Source of the DNA: Pseudomonas sp. QTF5
Lineage (GTDB): Bacteria; Pseudomonadota; Gammaproteobacteria; Pseudomonadales; Pseudomonadaceae
Length of the DNA stretch: 64,000 nt
Direction: 5' to 3'
Assembly (NCBI RefSeq): GCF_000512695.2
Contig: NZ_AZRW02000015.1
Location: 62,001 to 126,000, forward strand
Shown here piece by piece: positions 7,694 to 16,765 of this stretch. Position numbers and translations under genes: made by a program. The stretch's first letter is position 1. Each line of letters opens with the position of its first letter. The notes below the pieces were generated by a model, which did no database searches, was not told where the DNA came from, and worked only from the letters and a program-made list of their open reading frames with translations.

Positions 7694-8617
7694 TCACTTC
7701 GCCAGGCGCTTGAGGCCGATCACCATCACTCCCGCCCCCAGCATCATCACCGTCAGAAACAGCGGATAGGAAATCCACCACGGCGTGCCGGCGGTCATCA
7801 TGCTGAACTCGGACATGCCGCCAATGCTCGCAACCAGGTTCAACGGCAGAAACACCACGTTGATCAACGTCAGTTTGCGCAGCAGGTTGTTCATGCTGTT
7901 GTTCATCAGGTTGCCGCGCGCGTCGATCAGCCCGGAGAACACCGTGGAGTAGATTTCCGCCTGCTTGTAGCACTGGTTGTTCTCGATGATCAGGTCGTCG
8001 ATCAAACCAATGGCTTCAGCGCTGAAGTGTTCCTTCGCCGCATGATTACGCAGCCGGGTCAGGACCGCGCCGTTGCTGTGAATGGCGTTGATGTAATAGA
8101 TCAGGCTTTCGCTGAGGTTGAACATCTGGATCAGATGCTGGTTCTGCATCGAGGCATTGGATTTTTGTTGCAACTCCCGGGCAACCATCTTGATCACCTT
8201 GAGGTGCCCCAGGTAGTGGTGAATGTTGTTGAACAACAGGTCGAGCAACACATCCAGTGGCGTCTTCAGTGACTGCCGCGTGCCGAGGCCGCCGAGCGGC
8301 GAGTCGTCGGTGGCGATCACCAGCAGACGCCCCGGGGAAAACAGCAAACCGCAGGACGACACTTCGAAAGCCAGGCTGCCGCCGCCGGAGTAGTTTTCCG
8401 GACGCTTCCAGATCAGGAACAAGTTGTCGGGGTGGAACTCGATGCGCGACACCTCGTCGGGGTCCAGGGCCGAGGCCAGAGCGTGTTCATCGAGCTTGAA
8501 ATGGCTGTGCAACAGATCCCGTTCGGCCGCATCGGGGTTACTGAATAGCATCACGTCGGCGTCTAGCCGTTCGACCGCTTGCAGGGCGCCGTGGCTCAAT
8601 TCAAAGCTCTTGATCAT
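7694..8617 (-). CDS. CorA-family divalent metal transporter with GMS in place of GMN
   Basis: 307 residues. A long cytoplasmic N-terminal part (MIKSFELSHGALQAVERLD onwards) is followed by two C-terminal membrane helices (LTLINVVFLPLNLVASIGG and WWISYPLFLTVMMLGAGVMVIG), the CorA/ZntB layout. The loop after the first helix reads GGMSEF where CorA proteins have YGMN, so the signature asparagine is replaced by serine. The ATG is 7 bases past the stop of the upstream ATP-grasp gene, so the two are probably cotranscribed. Substrate is uncertain because of the altered filter. Confidence 0.85.
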   Translation of the reverse strand: MIKSFELSHGALQAVERLDADVMLFSNPDAAERDLLHSHFKLDEHALASALDPDEVSRIEFHPDNLFLIWKRPENYSGGGSLAFEVSSCGLLFSPGRLLVIATDDSPLGGLGTRQSLKTPLDVLLDLLFNNIHHYLGHLKVIKMVARELQQKSNASMQNQHLIQMFNLSESLIYYINAIHSNGAVLTRLRNHAAKEHFSAEAIGLIDDLIIENNQCYKQAEIYSTVFSGLIDARGNLMNNSMNNLLRKLTLINVVFLPLNLVASIGGMSEFSMMTAGTPWWISYPLFLTVMMLGAGVMVIGLKRLAK

Positions 8618-8624
8618 CGGCCGC

Positions 8625-10211
8625 TCACCAGGCCTGGCCGCGGCGTTTGAGCTCCAGCCGACGGACAAACTCTTCCAACACCAAGGAATACAAATCGTCC
8701 TGCAAATAGGCGTCTTCGATGCCGGCGTCCATGTTCGGGTTGTCGTTGACTTCGATCACCACCACTTTGTCGCCGGACTGTTTGAGGTCGACGCCGTAGA
8801 GGCCGTCGCCGATGAGATTCGCGGTTTTCACCGCCAGTTCAACCACCGCTCGCGGCGCCTCGTGAACCGCCAGGGTGCGGCATTCGCCGTTGATGTCCTG
8901 GCCTTTGGCTTTGTGGTTGTAGATCTGCCAATGGCCCTTGGACATGAAGTACTGGCAGGCAAAGATCGGTTTGCGGTTGAGCACGCCAATGCGCCAGTCG
9001 TATTCGGTGTAGAAGAATTCCTGGGCCAGCAGCAACACCGAGTGCTCGAACAGTTCGGCAGTCGCCTCGAGCAAGGCTTGCTGGCTTTCGACCTTGATGA
9101 CGCCCTTTGAGAAACAACCGTCCGGTATCTTCAGCACCAGTGGAAACCCCAGACGCTCGCCTACCCGCTCGAAATCTTCCGGTCGTTCCTTGTAGAGGAT
9201 TTCAGTGGCGGGCATGCCCAGCTGATGGCTCTTGAGCAAATCAGTCAGATAAACCTTGTTGGTGCAGCGCAGGATCGACGCCGGGTCGTCCATCACCACC
9301 AAGCCTTCGCTCTCGGCTTTTTTGGCGAAGCGGTAGGTATGGTTGTCGACGCTCGTTGTCTCGCGGATCAGGAGCCCGTCGTATTCGGCGATTCGGGCGT
9401 AGTCCTTGCGTTCAATCAGCTCGACGTCGATGCCTAGTGTCTTGCCGACCCTGACGAAGTTGTCCAAAGCCTTGGGATTGGAGGGCGGCAATGCTTCTTG
9501 CGGATCGTGCAGAATGGCCAAGTCATAACGGGCCAATCGCCTGGAGCGCGGCATGCGCCAGATCTTGCGACTGAAACTGTCGAGCGCATTAGCGAACTGA
9601 TCTTCCTGATCTTCACGCAATTTATGCAAGGCGCCAAACTTTACACCTTCGATGTGCCAACCGTTAGTTCGACGAAACTCAACTAGCAATATCGGACAAG
9701 GAAAAACCTCGAACAACTGTCGAGCCAGATCCTGTAATGGCTCGATAGAGGTTTTGCCGAAGTACAGTGTCAGGGTAAAACCTTCGGTATCGCTGTAAAG
9801 GTGATTGCTGAGGGCCTTTTCCAGGGTTTTATCCAGATCATCCAGGGCCAGGCCATACAGGGATTTTCGGGTCAGTTCGCTGATGGTCCGCACCGACGGA
9901 ATAACCTTGTGCCCCCGCGCTTCGGCCAACAGCGAGCAGTAATAACCGTGCCCGAGGTACTTGTAGCTGCGGCACAGGTTGATCACCTGAACCCGTTTGC
10001 CCTGCTCGTTGTCGCGGGTCTGTTCGAGGTATTCCTGGGCGGTGACGATGTCTTCACTGGGAAAGTAGGAGGCCCAGTCTTCCTTGCGTTCGACGATGAT
10101 CATCAAATGGCTGGAAGTTCTGATCGAGCTATTTAAATAGTTTTCAGAAGTTATTGCTGTTGGCAATTTTTGCTCAGATACTTCGCGCCAATGACCTTGT
10201 ACCGCTGACAT
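8625..10211 (-). CDS. RimK-family ATP-grasp ligase with N-terminal RLAN-type domain
   Basis: 528 residues from the ATG at MSAVQGHWREVSEQ; the frame remains open further upstream but crosses the divergent promoter region. The N-terminal half (CRSYKYLGHGYYCSLLAEARGH) fits the RimK-like N-terminal domain. The C-terminal half is ATP-grasp: PLVLKIPDGCFSKGVIKV holds the ATP-binding lysine, and VVVIEVNDNPNMDAGIED holds the metal-binding Glu/Asn pair. Family members join amino acids to a carboxylate through an acyl-phosphate. It is divergent from a GNAT/C39 peptidase gene and followed by CorA, a recurrent Pseudomonas set. Target unknown. Confidence 0.85.
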   Translation of the reverse strand: MSAVQGHWREVSEQKLPTAITSENYLNSSIRTSSHLMIIVERKEDWASYFPSEDIVTAQEYLEQTRDNEQGKRVQVINLCRSYKYLGHGYYCSLLAEARGHKVIPSVRTISELTRKSLYGLALDDLDKTLEKALSNHLYSDTEGFTLTLYFGKTSIEPLQDLARQLFEVFPCPILLVEFRRTNGWHIEGVKFGALHKLREDQEDQFANALDSFSRKIWRMPRSRRLARYDLAILHDPQEALPPSNPKALDNFVRVGKTLGIDVELIERKDYARIAEYDGLLIRETTSVDNHTYRFAKKAESEGLVVMDDPASILRCTNKVYLTDLLKSHQLGMPATEILYKERPEDFERVGERLGFPLVLKIPDGCFSKGVIKVESQQALLEATAELFEHSVLLLAQEFFYTEYDWRIGVLNRKPIFACQYFMSKGHWQIYNHKAKGQDINGECRTLAVHEAPRAVVELAVKTANLIGDGLYGVDLKQSGDKVVVIEVNDNPNMDAGIEDAYLQDDLYSLVLEEFVRRLELKRRGQAW

Positions 10212-10303
10212 AGTGATTGATCCATTGAAGAACAAGACCTTTCCTATTAAGCACGAACTTTTTCGAAAGTCCCGTTTCGTTACGCAACTTTTACGGCGGT
10301 TAT

Positions 10304-11401
10304 ATGAAACCTGTTTTTCGCTTGGCGGTAGTTGAAGACATACCGGCACTGCTGGCTCTCGAACAGCAATGTTTCACCACGGACCGGCTCAACAGTCGCA
10401 GTTTTCAATGGATGATCTCTCGGGCTCACGGGCAACTGCTGGTGGCCCAACGTGGCGAGCAATTAGTGGGCTATGCGGTGGTGCTGTTTCACCGGGGCAC
10501 TTCATTGGCGCGCCTATACTCGATTGCGATAGCCCTTGATGCTCGCGGCAGTGGACTGGGCAAGCAATTGCTCGAACGTGTCGAGGCCTGCGCCATTGAG
10601 CATGACTGCGCCTACCTGCGGCTGGAAGTGCGCATCGACAATCCGACAGCGATTGCTCTGTATGAGCGCAACGGCTACCGGCGTTTCGCGCTGATTCACG
10701 ACTATTACCAGGACCATGCGGATGCGCTGCGATTGGAAAAACGTATCCTCCAGCACCGCGATTCACGCAACATCAAGGTGCCTTACTACCCGCAGACCAC
10801 CGAGTTCACCTGTGGCCCGGCCTGCCTGCTGATGGCCATGGGCGCGCTGCAAGACGATCGAGCGCTGGAGCGCGGTGAAGAACTGCAAATCTGGCGCGAG
10901 GCGACCACTGTGTTCATGACGTCTGGCCACGGTGGCTGCAGCCCTCAAGGTCTGGCGCTGGCAGCGTGGCGGCGTGGCTTTCGGGTGCGGCTGCAACTGA
11001 GCATGGCCGGGCCGCTGTTTCTCGACGGTGTGCGCGATGCGCATAAAAAAGACGTAATGCGCCTGGTACACGAGGCGTTCACGGCGCAGTTGCAAGCCAC
11101 CGATGTGGAACGAATGATCGGCGGGCCACTGGATCTGCCACGGTTACTGCACGATGGCGGACAGCCATTGGTATTGATCAGCAGCTATCGCCTGACCCGT
11201 TCCAAGGCGCCGCATTGGGTGATCGTCACCGATTGCGATGAAGAGTTCGTCTACCTGCACGATCCGGATGTGGATCACAGCCAGCATCGTCAGCCGATGG
11301 ACTGCCAGCACTTACCGGTCAGCCATGGGGAATTCGACAAAATGTGCAGTTTTGGGCGAGGCAAGCTGCGGGCTGCGGTGATTCTCTATCGCAGCGAGTG
11401 A
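10304..11401 (+). CDS. GNAT acetyltransferase fused to C39-type peptidase domain
   Basis: 365 residues in two domains. Residues 1-155 are a RimI-like GNAT fold with the acetyl-CoA loop LDARGSGLGKQLLERV and NPTAIALYERNGYRR. Residues 160-360 are papain-like C39: YPQTTEFTCGPACLLM with Gln and Cys170, PHWVIVTDC with His304, and HDPDVD with Asp320, so the triad is complete. No signal peptide, so it acts in the cytoplasm. Divergent from the RimK-like ligase 92 bases away. The pairing of a ligase with an acetyltransferase-peptidase suggests making and trimming a peptide or tag; this is inference. Confidence 0.87.
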   Translation: MKPVFRLAVVEDIPALLALEQQCFTTDRLNSRSFQWMISRAHGQLLVAQRGEQLVGYAVVLFHRGTSLARLYSIAIALDARGSGLGKQLLERVEACAIEHDCAYLRLEVRIDNPTAIALYERNGYRRFALIHDYYQDHADALRLEKRILQHRDSRNIKVPYYPQTTEFTCGPACLLMAMGALQDDRALERGEELQIWREATTVFMTSGHGGCSPQGLALAAWRRGFRVRLQLSMAGPLFLDGVRDAHKKDVMRLVHEAFTAQLQATDVERMIGGPLDLPRLLHDGGQPLVLISSYRLTRSKAPHWVIVTDCDEEFVYLHDPDVDHSQHRQPMDCQHLPVSHGEFDKMCSFGRGKLRAAVILYRSE

Positions 11402-11417
11402 GTAAACGGGTGCGACC

Positions 11418-11573
11418 CATTGTGGCGAGGGGGCTTGCCCCCGTTGCGTTGCGAAGCGGCGCTAAACCTGCGACCTCATTCTTTCAGGCGTACGGCGTTT
11501 GCCGATTTTATGACTGCTGCGCAGCCGAACGGGGCGATGCGGCGTTCCGACAAGCCCCCTCGCCACAGGTTAT
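11418..11573. repeat. Inverted repeat of the gtggcgagggggcttgcccc type
   Basis: gtggcgagggggcttgcccc at the left and caagccccctcgccac at the right bracket about 120 bases between convergent genes. This is a second common Pseudomonas intergenic palindrome family. Confidence 0.75.
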
Positions 11574-11577
11574 GCGA

Positions 11578-12729
11578 TTACTTCAGACCAAGCTTGTACA
11601 GCACCCCGTCATCTTCATCGGTCAGTACATACAAATAACCATCCGGCCCCTGCCGCACATCGCGAATCCGTTTGTTGAGCTCACCCAACAACCGCTCTTC
11701 GTGAACGACTTTGTCGCCTTCGAACTGCAGGCGAATCAGTTCCTGACTCACCAGCGCACCGATAAACACGTTGTGCTGCCAGGCCTTGAAGCGGTCGCCA
11801 TCGTAGAAGGTCATGCCGCTGAGGCCCGGGGATTTTTCCCAGACATGGTGCGGGCCCACGGTGCCTTCGGGGGTTTCGCCCTTGGCTTCCGGAATCGGCA
11901 GGCCAGAATAGTTGATTCCGTGGGTTGCCAGCGGCCAGCCGTAGTTCTTGCCTCGTTCGATGATGTTGATCTCGTCACCGCCCCGGGGGCCGTGCTCATT
12001 TTCCCAGAGCGTGCCGCTCCAGGGGTTGAGTGCTGCGCCTTGCGGGTTGCGTTGGCCGTAGGACCAGATTTCCGGGCGAACGCCTTTTTGCCCGACAAAG
12101 GGATTGTCCTTCGGCACCTTGCCATCCGGGTAGAGCCGCACGACCTTGCCTTGGAGCTTGTCGAGGTCCTGCGCCGTGGGCCGGTCGTTGTTCTCGCCCA
12201 AGGTGATGAACAGATAACCGTCGCGGTCGAACACCAGTCGCGAGCCGAAGTGATTGCCGACCGAGAGCTTGGGCTCCTGGCGGAAGATCACGTTGAAATC
12301 CTTGATGGCCGTCAGGTCTTCCGACAACCGTCCGCGGCCGACCGCCGTGCCGGCCTTGCCACCCTCACCGCCCCCTTCGGCGTAAGACAGATAGACCATG
12401 CGGTCTTGCTTGAAGTCGGGCGACAACACCACGTCGAGCAACCCGCCCTGGCCCTTGGCCCAGACCTGAGGCACGCCACTGAGCGGGGCCGAGAGTTTGC
12501 CGTCGGCGCTGATGACCCGTAGGTTGCCGGGCCGCTCGGTCACCAGCATCCCTTGGCGATCGGGCAGAAACGCCAGCGCCCAGGGATGTTCCAGGCCTTT
12601 AACGATCGGCGTGAGCTCAAGGGTGCCCTGCTCGCTTTTTATATCCTGTGTCGGCGCCGCGAAAACGGGTGCAGTGATTGTAAATAACGCGCTGGCACAG
12701 AAAGTGGCCAGGAGGGTTTTACGCAGCAT
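11578..12729 (-). CDS. PQQ-dependent soluble sugar dehydrogenase (GSDH/YliI family)
   Basis: 383 residues, with signal peptide ending near APVFAAPTQD and AAAGGA before the ATG. Six-bladed propeller motifs: LEHPWALAFLPDRQGMLVTERPG, GNHFGSRLVFDRDGYLFITLGE, NPQGAALNPWSGTLWENEHGPRGGDE, and KNYGWPLATHGINYSG. The His in the NEHGPRGGDE region is a family hallmark. Family members oxidise aldose sugars in the periplasm using PQQ and calcium. Physiological substrate not deducible. Confidence 0.9.
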   Translation of the reverse strand: MLRKTLLATFCASALFTITAPVFAAPTQDIKSEQGTLELTPIVKGLEHPWALAFLPDRQGMLVTERPGNLRVISADGKLSAPLSGVPQVWAKGQGGLLDVVLSPDFKQDRMVYLSYAEGGGEGGKAGTAVGRGRLSEDLTAIKDFNVIFRQEPKLSVGNHFGSRLVFDRDGYLFITLGENNDRPTAQDLDKLQGKVVRLYPDGKVPKDNPFVGQKGVRPEIWSYGQRNPQGAALNPWSGTLWENEHGPRGGDEINIIERGKNYGWPLATHGINYSGLPIPEAKGETPEGTVGPHHVWEKSPGLSGMTFYDGDRFKAWQHNVFIGALVSQELIRLQFEGDKVVHEERLLGELNKRIRDVRQGPDGYLYVLTDEDDGVLYKLGLK

Positions 12730-12780
12730 GCACGATTCCTTTTGTCGTCAAAATGGTTGGCAAGACCTCTGTCCTGCCGT

Positions 12781-13140
12781 TCAACGGTAGTTGCGGTCCG
12801 AATCCCGGGGCGGTGGGTTGGGAATGAACTTCGGTTGGCTGGTGGGAGCCTGTCGATCTTGCGGATAGCGATTGCCGACACCGCCGTTATCGAGCGTTGG
12901 CGGCCGTGGCACAGGCACCGTGTTTGGCCCGCGGATCACCGGAATGTTGGGTTGCGTGCCTTGCATGCTGTTGGGATTGGCCCGGCGAATCGGGCTGTTG
13001 TAAGGGTTGTTATTGGTGCTGCCCGGCAGATTCTGCGCCAGCTGCGAGGACGAGGACGAGGATGCGGCGTCTGCCAGAGCCAAAGGGCTTAGCACACCAC
13101 TCAATGCCAGTGCGATGACGCCGAGCACACATCGGTTCAT
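12781..13140 (-). CDS. Small exported protein, Ser/Pro/Asn-rich, unknown function
   Basis: 119 residues from the ATG behind GAGAGG. A signal peptide (MNRCVLGVIALALSGVLSPLALA) is followed by a serine run and a proline/asparagine-rich chain with no clear fold. The C-terminus is rich in Pro, Arg and Asp (NPPPRDSDRNYR). Probably a disordered periplasmic protein. No recognised domain. Confidence 0.65.
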   Translation of the reverse strand: MNRCVLGVIALALSGVLSPLALADAASSSSSSQLAQNLPGSTNNNPYNSPIRRANPNSMQGTQPNIPVIRGPNTVPVPRPPTLDNGGVGNRYPQDRQAPTSQPKFIPNPPPRDSDRNYR

Positions 13141-13354
13141 GGGGACCTCTCTAAATGAGCGTGCCATGCTTCATGGATGAATAGAGCCACGCTACGCCCA
13201 GGGTCCGGTTTTGTTAACTAAAACCTCTTTCAGAAGATGTAACACGAGTTGACTCCGCCACCGATCCGCCCGCAGGACCGGGCCGCCACCGACTGAAACT
13301 TTTGCCCTTGGTCACAGGTCACCTGAACATCAATCGACTGACGAGAGCACGACG

Positions 13355-14227
13355 ATGGCACGGGCAATCTGGAAAGGCGCAATCAGTTTCGGTCTGGTGC
13401 ACATCCCCGTGGCGCTGGTATCGGCGACGTCTTCGCGCGGGATTGATTTCAACTGGCTCGACAGCCGCAGCATGGACCCGGTCGGCTACAAGCGCATCAA
13501 CAAGGTCACCGGCAAGGAAGTCACCCAAGAGCACATCGTCAAAGGGATCGAGTACGAAAAGGGACGTTACGTGGTGCTCAGTGAAGAGGAGATTCGCTCG
13601 GCTCATCCACTGTCGACCCAGACCATCGACATTTTTGCCTTTGTCGGCAGCGAGCAGATCCCCCTGCAAAACATCGACACGCCCTACTACTTGGCGCCGG
13701 ACAAACGCGGTGGCAAGGTCTATGCGCTGTTGCGCGAAACTCTGAGTAAAACCGATAAGGTCGCCCTGGCCCGCGTCGTGTTGCATTCGCGCCAGCACTT
13801 GGCGGCCCTCATGCCGCTGGAATCAGCCATGATGCTGGTGATGCTGCGCTGGCCCGCTGAAGTGCGCAGCCTTGATCAATTGGAGCTGGGCAGTGAAGTG
13901 ACCAAGCCGGATCTGGCCAAAGGTGAGCTGGAGATGGCCAAACGGCTGGTGGAGGACATGAGTGCCGACTGGACTCCCGAAGAGTACCGCGACAGCTTCG
14001 AAGACAAGATCATGGCACTGGTGGAGAAGAAGGTGAATGAAGGCAAGATCGAAGATGTCGAAACGGCGACGGGTGAAGAGGTGCGTAAAACCGCCGATGT
14101 TATCGATCTGACCGAACTGCTCAAACGCAGTCTTGGTGGCAAGGGCGGCGGTAAAACGGCCAGTAAACCGGCCACCAAAGCCAAATCTACCGCGGAGAAA
14201 AAAACCACGAAACGGTCGAGCGGCTGA
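13355..14227 (+). CDS. ku: Ku, end-binding protein of non-homologous end joining
   Basis: 290 residues, typical bacterial Ku. It starts MARAIWKGAISFGLVHIPVALVSAT and continues through the core YKRINKVTGKEV and YYLAPDKRGGKVYALLRETL. The C-terminus is a lysine-rich tail (KPATKAKSTAEKKTTKRSSG). Ku homodimers ring DNA ends and recruit LigD. No ligD is in the window, so the partner must be elsewhere in the genome. Confidence 0.96.
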   Translation: MARAIWKGAISFGLVHIPVALVSATSSRGIDFNWLDSRSMDPVGYKRINKVTGKEVTQEHIVKGIEYEKGRYVVLSEEEIRSAHPLSTQTIDIFAFVGSEQIPLQNIDTPYYLAPDKRGGKVYALLRETLSKTDKVALARVVLHSRQHLAALMPLESAMMLVMLRWPAEVRSLDQLELGSEVTKPDLAKGELEMAKRLVEDMSADWTPEEYRDSFEDKIMALVEKKVNEGKIEDVETATGEEVRKTADVIDLTELLKRSLGGKGGGKTASKPATKAKSTAEKKTTKRSSG

Positions 14228-14269
14228 CCAACTTCTGGGACATCCATAATGTTATGCGGTGGAAATACC

Positions 14270-14360
14270 GGCCTCTTCGCGAGCAAGCCCGCTCCCACAT
14301 TGGATCTGTGTCGATCACAGGACCAATGCGGGAGCGGGCTTGCTCGCGAAGGCGTCATGC
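14270..14360. repeat. REP-type inverted pair
   Basis: cttcgcgagcaagcccgctc and gagcgggcttgctcgcgaag face each other with about 35 bases between, in the gap between the convergent ku and lpxO genes. Confidence 0.85.
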
Positions 14361-14375
14361 GCCACACCGCTAAAT

Positions 14376-15275
14376 TCAGATCAAAACAAAAATCGCCAGC
14401 AACCCACCAAAAACCGCCCACTTCTCCAGGTAGTAGCGAGTGCGGTTGCGCTTCTTGAGCGCTTTGCCGCGCAGGCGAATCGTGTAGATTTTGGCGAACA
14501 ATCGGTTGATACCACCGACCTTGTCGCCGGCATCGTTCGGCGCGCCCGCCGCCGCCATCACCGTACGGCTGAACCAGCGGTTGAACGCTGCCGCCCAACG
14601 ATATTTCATCGGCCGCTCAATGTCACAGAACAGGATGATGCGGTTCTGCGCGGTAGTGTTTTCGGCGTAATGAATGAAGGTCTCATCGAACATCACCGCC
14701 TCGCCATCGCGCCAATGGTAGTTCTCGCCGTCGACGTTGATGTAGCAACCTGCATCGTTCGGCGTTTCCAGCCCCAAGTGATAACGGTACGAACCGGCAT
14801 ACGGATCGCGGTGACGGACCAGCTTCGAACCCGGCGGCAGTTCGGCGAACATCGCTGCCTTGATCGAGCCGATGCTTTGCACCAGTTCAGTCGTGCGCGG
14901 GCAAAGCTTTGCGGCCGACGGGTGGCTGTCGCCGTACCACTTGAGATAAAAACGCTTCCAGCCACTTTTGAAAAACGAGTTGAAACCAACGTCATCGTAT
15001 TGATTCGAACGCTTGATCTCCCCGGCCTTGAGCAGATTCTGGCCTTCAGCGCGAATCTCTTCCCAATGAGCCTGCAAAGGGCTCAGGTCGGGAAAGTCCG
15101 CCGGATTGAGGTAAGGCTTATTGGGCGTTTTCGAGAACAGATAAAGGAAGCAATTGATCGGCGCCAGAAACGTCGAGTGGTCGCTTAATTGGCGGCCTAA
15201 TTTGTGGCGCACTTTTCCGCGCAAGTGAACATACGCGATGGAGATGACATAGATAGCAGCAATGATAAGTTTCAC
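14376..15275 (-). CDS. lpxO: LpxO-type lipid A 2-hydroxylase (aspartyl/asparaginyl beta-hydroxylase family)
   Basis: 299 residues from a GTG giving MKLIIAAIYVISIAYVHLRG, the usual LpxO N-terminus with a membrane anchor; an earlier in-frame GTG (15287) cannot be excluded. It holds the Fe(II)/2-oxoglutarate signature: HRDPYAGSYRYHLGL (first His and Asp) and the second His in FDETFIHYAENTT with a following Arg. A second hydrophobic helix ends the protein. It hydroxylates a secondary acyl chain of lipid A at the inner membrane. No good ribosome site is visible for either start. Confidence 0.9.
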   Translation of the reverse strand: MKLIIAAIYVISIAYVHLRGKVRHKLGRQLSDHSTFLAPINCFLYLFSKTPNKPYLNPADFPDLSPLQAHWEEIRAEGQNLLKAGEIKRSNQYDDVGFNSFFKSGWKRFYLKWYGDSHPSAAKLCPRTTELVQSIGSIKAAMFAELPPGSKLVRHRDPYAGSYRYHLGLETPNDAGCYINVDGENYHWRDGEAVMFDETFIHYAENTTAQNRIILFCDIERPMKYRWAAAFNRWFSRTVMAAAGAPNDAGDKVGGINRLFAKIYTIRLRGKALKKRNRTRYYLEKWAVFGGLLAIFVLI

Positions 15276-15662
15276 GAAAATCGTCACACGTCAGAAGTGA
15301 ACAAAACTGTGTCCCGATGGCGCGTCCTTGAGCCATACCGACGGTCGGCATCGGTTGAAAGATGGCATTTTAGCCATACTTTGTAATCAATGGTTAACCT
15401 TCAACTGTGAAAATGCCTCCACGCAATAAGCAGCGCGGGTCGGACAGTCATCTAACGTGAGCCGCTCTCCCGATAGTAGCCTCCTGCCACACCACCATTC
15501 GTCGCATATGAAAACCTGGTGGGCAATACGCAACCCTGTCTGGCTTAGGCTTTGCAGAAGCCGGACGCAGCAGCCCCAGAACGACGTAATTCTGACGCGG
15601 CGGCAATTAAATTAACATTAAGGACTCCAGCGATACGCTTGGTCAGTCACCGGAGATGTAAC

Positions 15663-15866
15663 GTGTCAACTCTCAATGAAATCGCAGCGAACCACGCGAG
15701 AATGGCTAAGGCAAAAGAAGAAGAGTCGACCGGACTGAGTGAGCGACACCTTCAAATAGTGGGAAGTTTCGAAATCCCATCCATTGATGAACAACACATT
15801 CCACTGCACCTTATCACTGGAGGGCAGGACAACCACCTCGGACAAGCCGCTGGTTACTTGCTCTGA
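15663..15866 (+). CDS. Possible small ORF in degraded region (67 residues)
   Basis: GTG start behind GGAG at 9-base spacing; product begins STLNEIAANHARMAKAKEEE. After the TGA the same frame stays open to 16118, so it may be the 5' part of a gene broken by a stop. No family recognised. The flanking stretch 15276-15662 shows no gene, only AT-richer sequence upstream of lpxO. Confidence 0.3.
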   Translation: MSTLNEIAANHARMAKAKEEESTGLSERHLQIVGSFEIPSIDEQHIPLHLITGGQDNHLGQAAGYLL

Positions 15867-15929
15867 GTCTCGACCTGGTCAGTCGCCGGCTTGCCGCATG
15901 CCGTTCAGCGTGTGGCAAAGCCAGACTTT

Positions 15930-16169
15930 TTACAGTGGGCAGATGGCGACAACTTCATTGTCACTGCCGGGAGAGGTGATCTGCACGGTCCAGCCTTGCG
16001 CAAAAGCCATATCGTGATATTCGACGATGGCACTGATTTCGGAGCCAACTTTCTGGCCTCCTCTGGAGAGCTGTCTAGCGAGATGTTGACCGAACGATCC
16101 TCGCTTGAGAAGTTTTGACGGCAACCTTCTTTCCCCTTCAACAACGCCTGCATGCACTGATACCGTCAA
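15930..16169 (-). CDS. Possible small ORF, unknown function
   Basis: Up to 79 codons, no ATG at the 5' end (TTG or GTG start). The C-terminal half, KVGSEISAIVEYHDMAFAQG then WTVQITSPG, reads like a folded domain and ends in CPL. It overlaps weaker frames on the other strand. Lies in the phage-scar region, so it may be a gene fragment. Confidence 0.3.
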   Translation of the reverse strand: MTVSVHAGVVEGERRLPSKLLKRGSFGQHLARQLSRGGQKVGSEISAIVEYHDMAFAQGWTVQITSPGSDNEVVAICPL

Positions 16170-16309
16170 GCTCGTTTATTCCCCTTTGCCCAGCCGACCA
16201 CCATTAAACTCAAGCCGGGAATCCATAGACCAGGCGCAGTGATAGCGAGACCGCAGATAGCCATTGGCAGCCCAGTCAGAAAAATCGGATTTCGAAACGC
16301 CTTATCCAT
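16166..16309 (-). CDS. Small membrane protein (47 residues), unknown function
   Basis: ATG with AAAGGAGAG upstream at good spacing. The product MDKAFRNPIFLTGLPMAICG continues hydrophobic through LAITAPGLWIPGLSLMVVGW to a basic tail, which fits one hairpin or two short membrane segments. A longer frame upstream to 16612 lacks a ribosome site and is not adopted. The stretch 16310-16765 shows only unconvincing frames. Confidence 0.5.
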   Translation of the reverse strand: MDKAFRNPIFLTGLPMAICGLAITAPGLWIPGLSLMVVGWAKGNKRA

Positions 16310-16765
16310 AGCACGCTCTCCTTTAAAGTTTCTTCCATTAAACCTGTTGCCTGCTATCCAGCATAACTCGCTAATCCACTCACAGCTTGCCGGGGGAATG
16401 GCGGGTGAGGAGCGCGTCTTGGGCGAGAACCAGGGAGAGTGTCTGCGAACCGCCAGCGCACCCGGAATACCCAGGCCCTGACGAAGAAGAATAGTCCCCT
16501 CCTCCACCTTTTGCCGCCATGCGCGACACAGGGAGAGGAATCTGAATAGGTGCCCACCCTGACCAAGTGCTGGCCATTCAGCAATCCATCTGAGACACAC
16601 CTGGCCGGGCAAGCGTTGCCGACTTTACCCAGAGCCATGCCAAGTGTCCCGCACACAACACTGAACAAAAATAACATTGAGGTGCGTTCCCTTACGTTTA
16701 CCCGCTCTCCAGGATGAGCCAAGCCATCAGCCAGCCCCCGGTTCTAAGCAAACCGGGGCCACACC

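Noticed and set aside
14270..14360. CRISPR-like or terminator-like palindromes between genes
   Set aside because: These are inverted REP pairs with gcgagcaagcccgctc units, not regularly spaced direct repeats; no cas genes are present.
16354..16722. Minus-strand frame with hydrophobic start MLFLFSVVCGTLGMALG
   Set aside because: No good ribosome site, changes to an unlikely Arg-rich tail, and lies in the degraded phage region.
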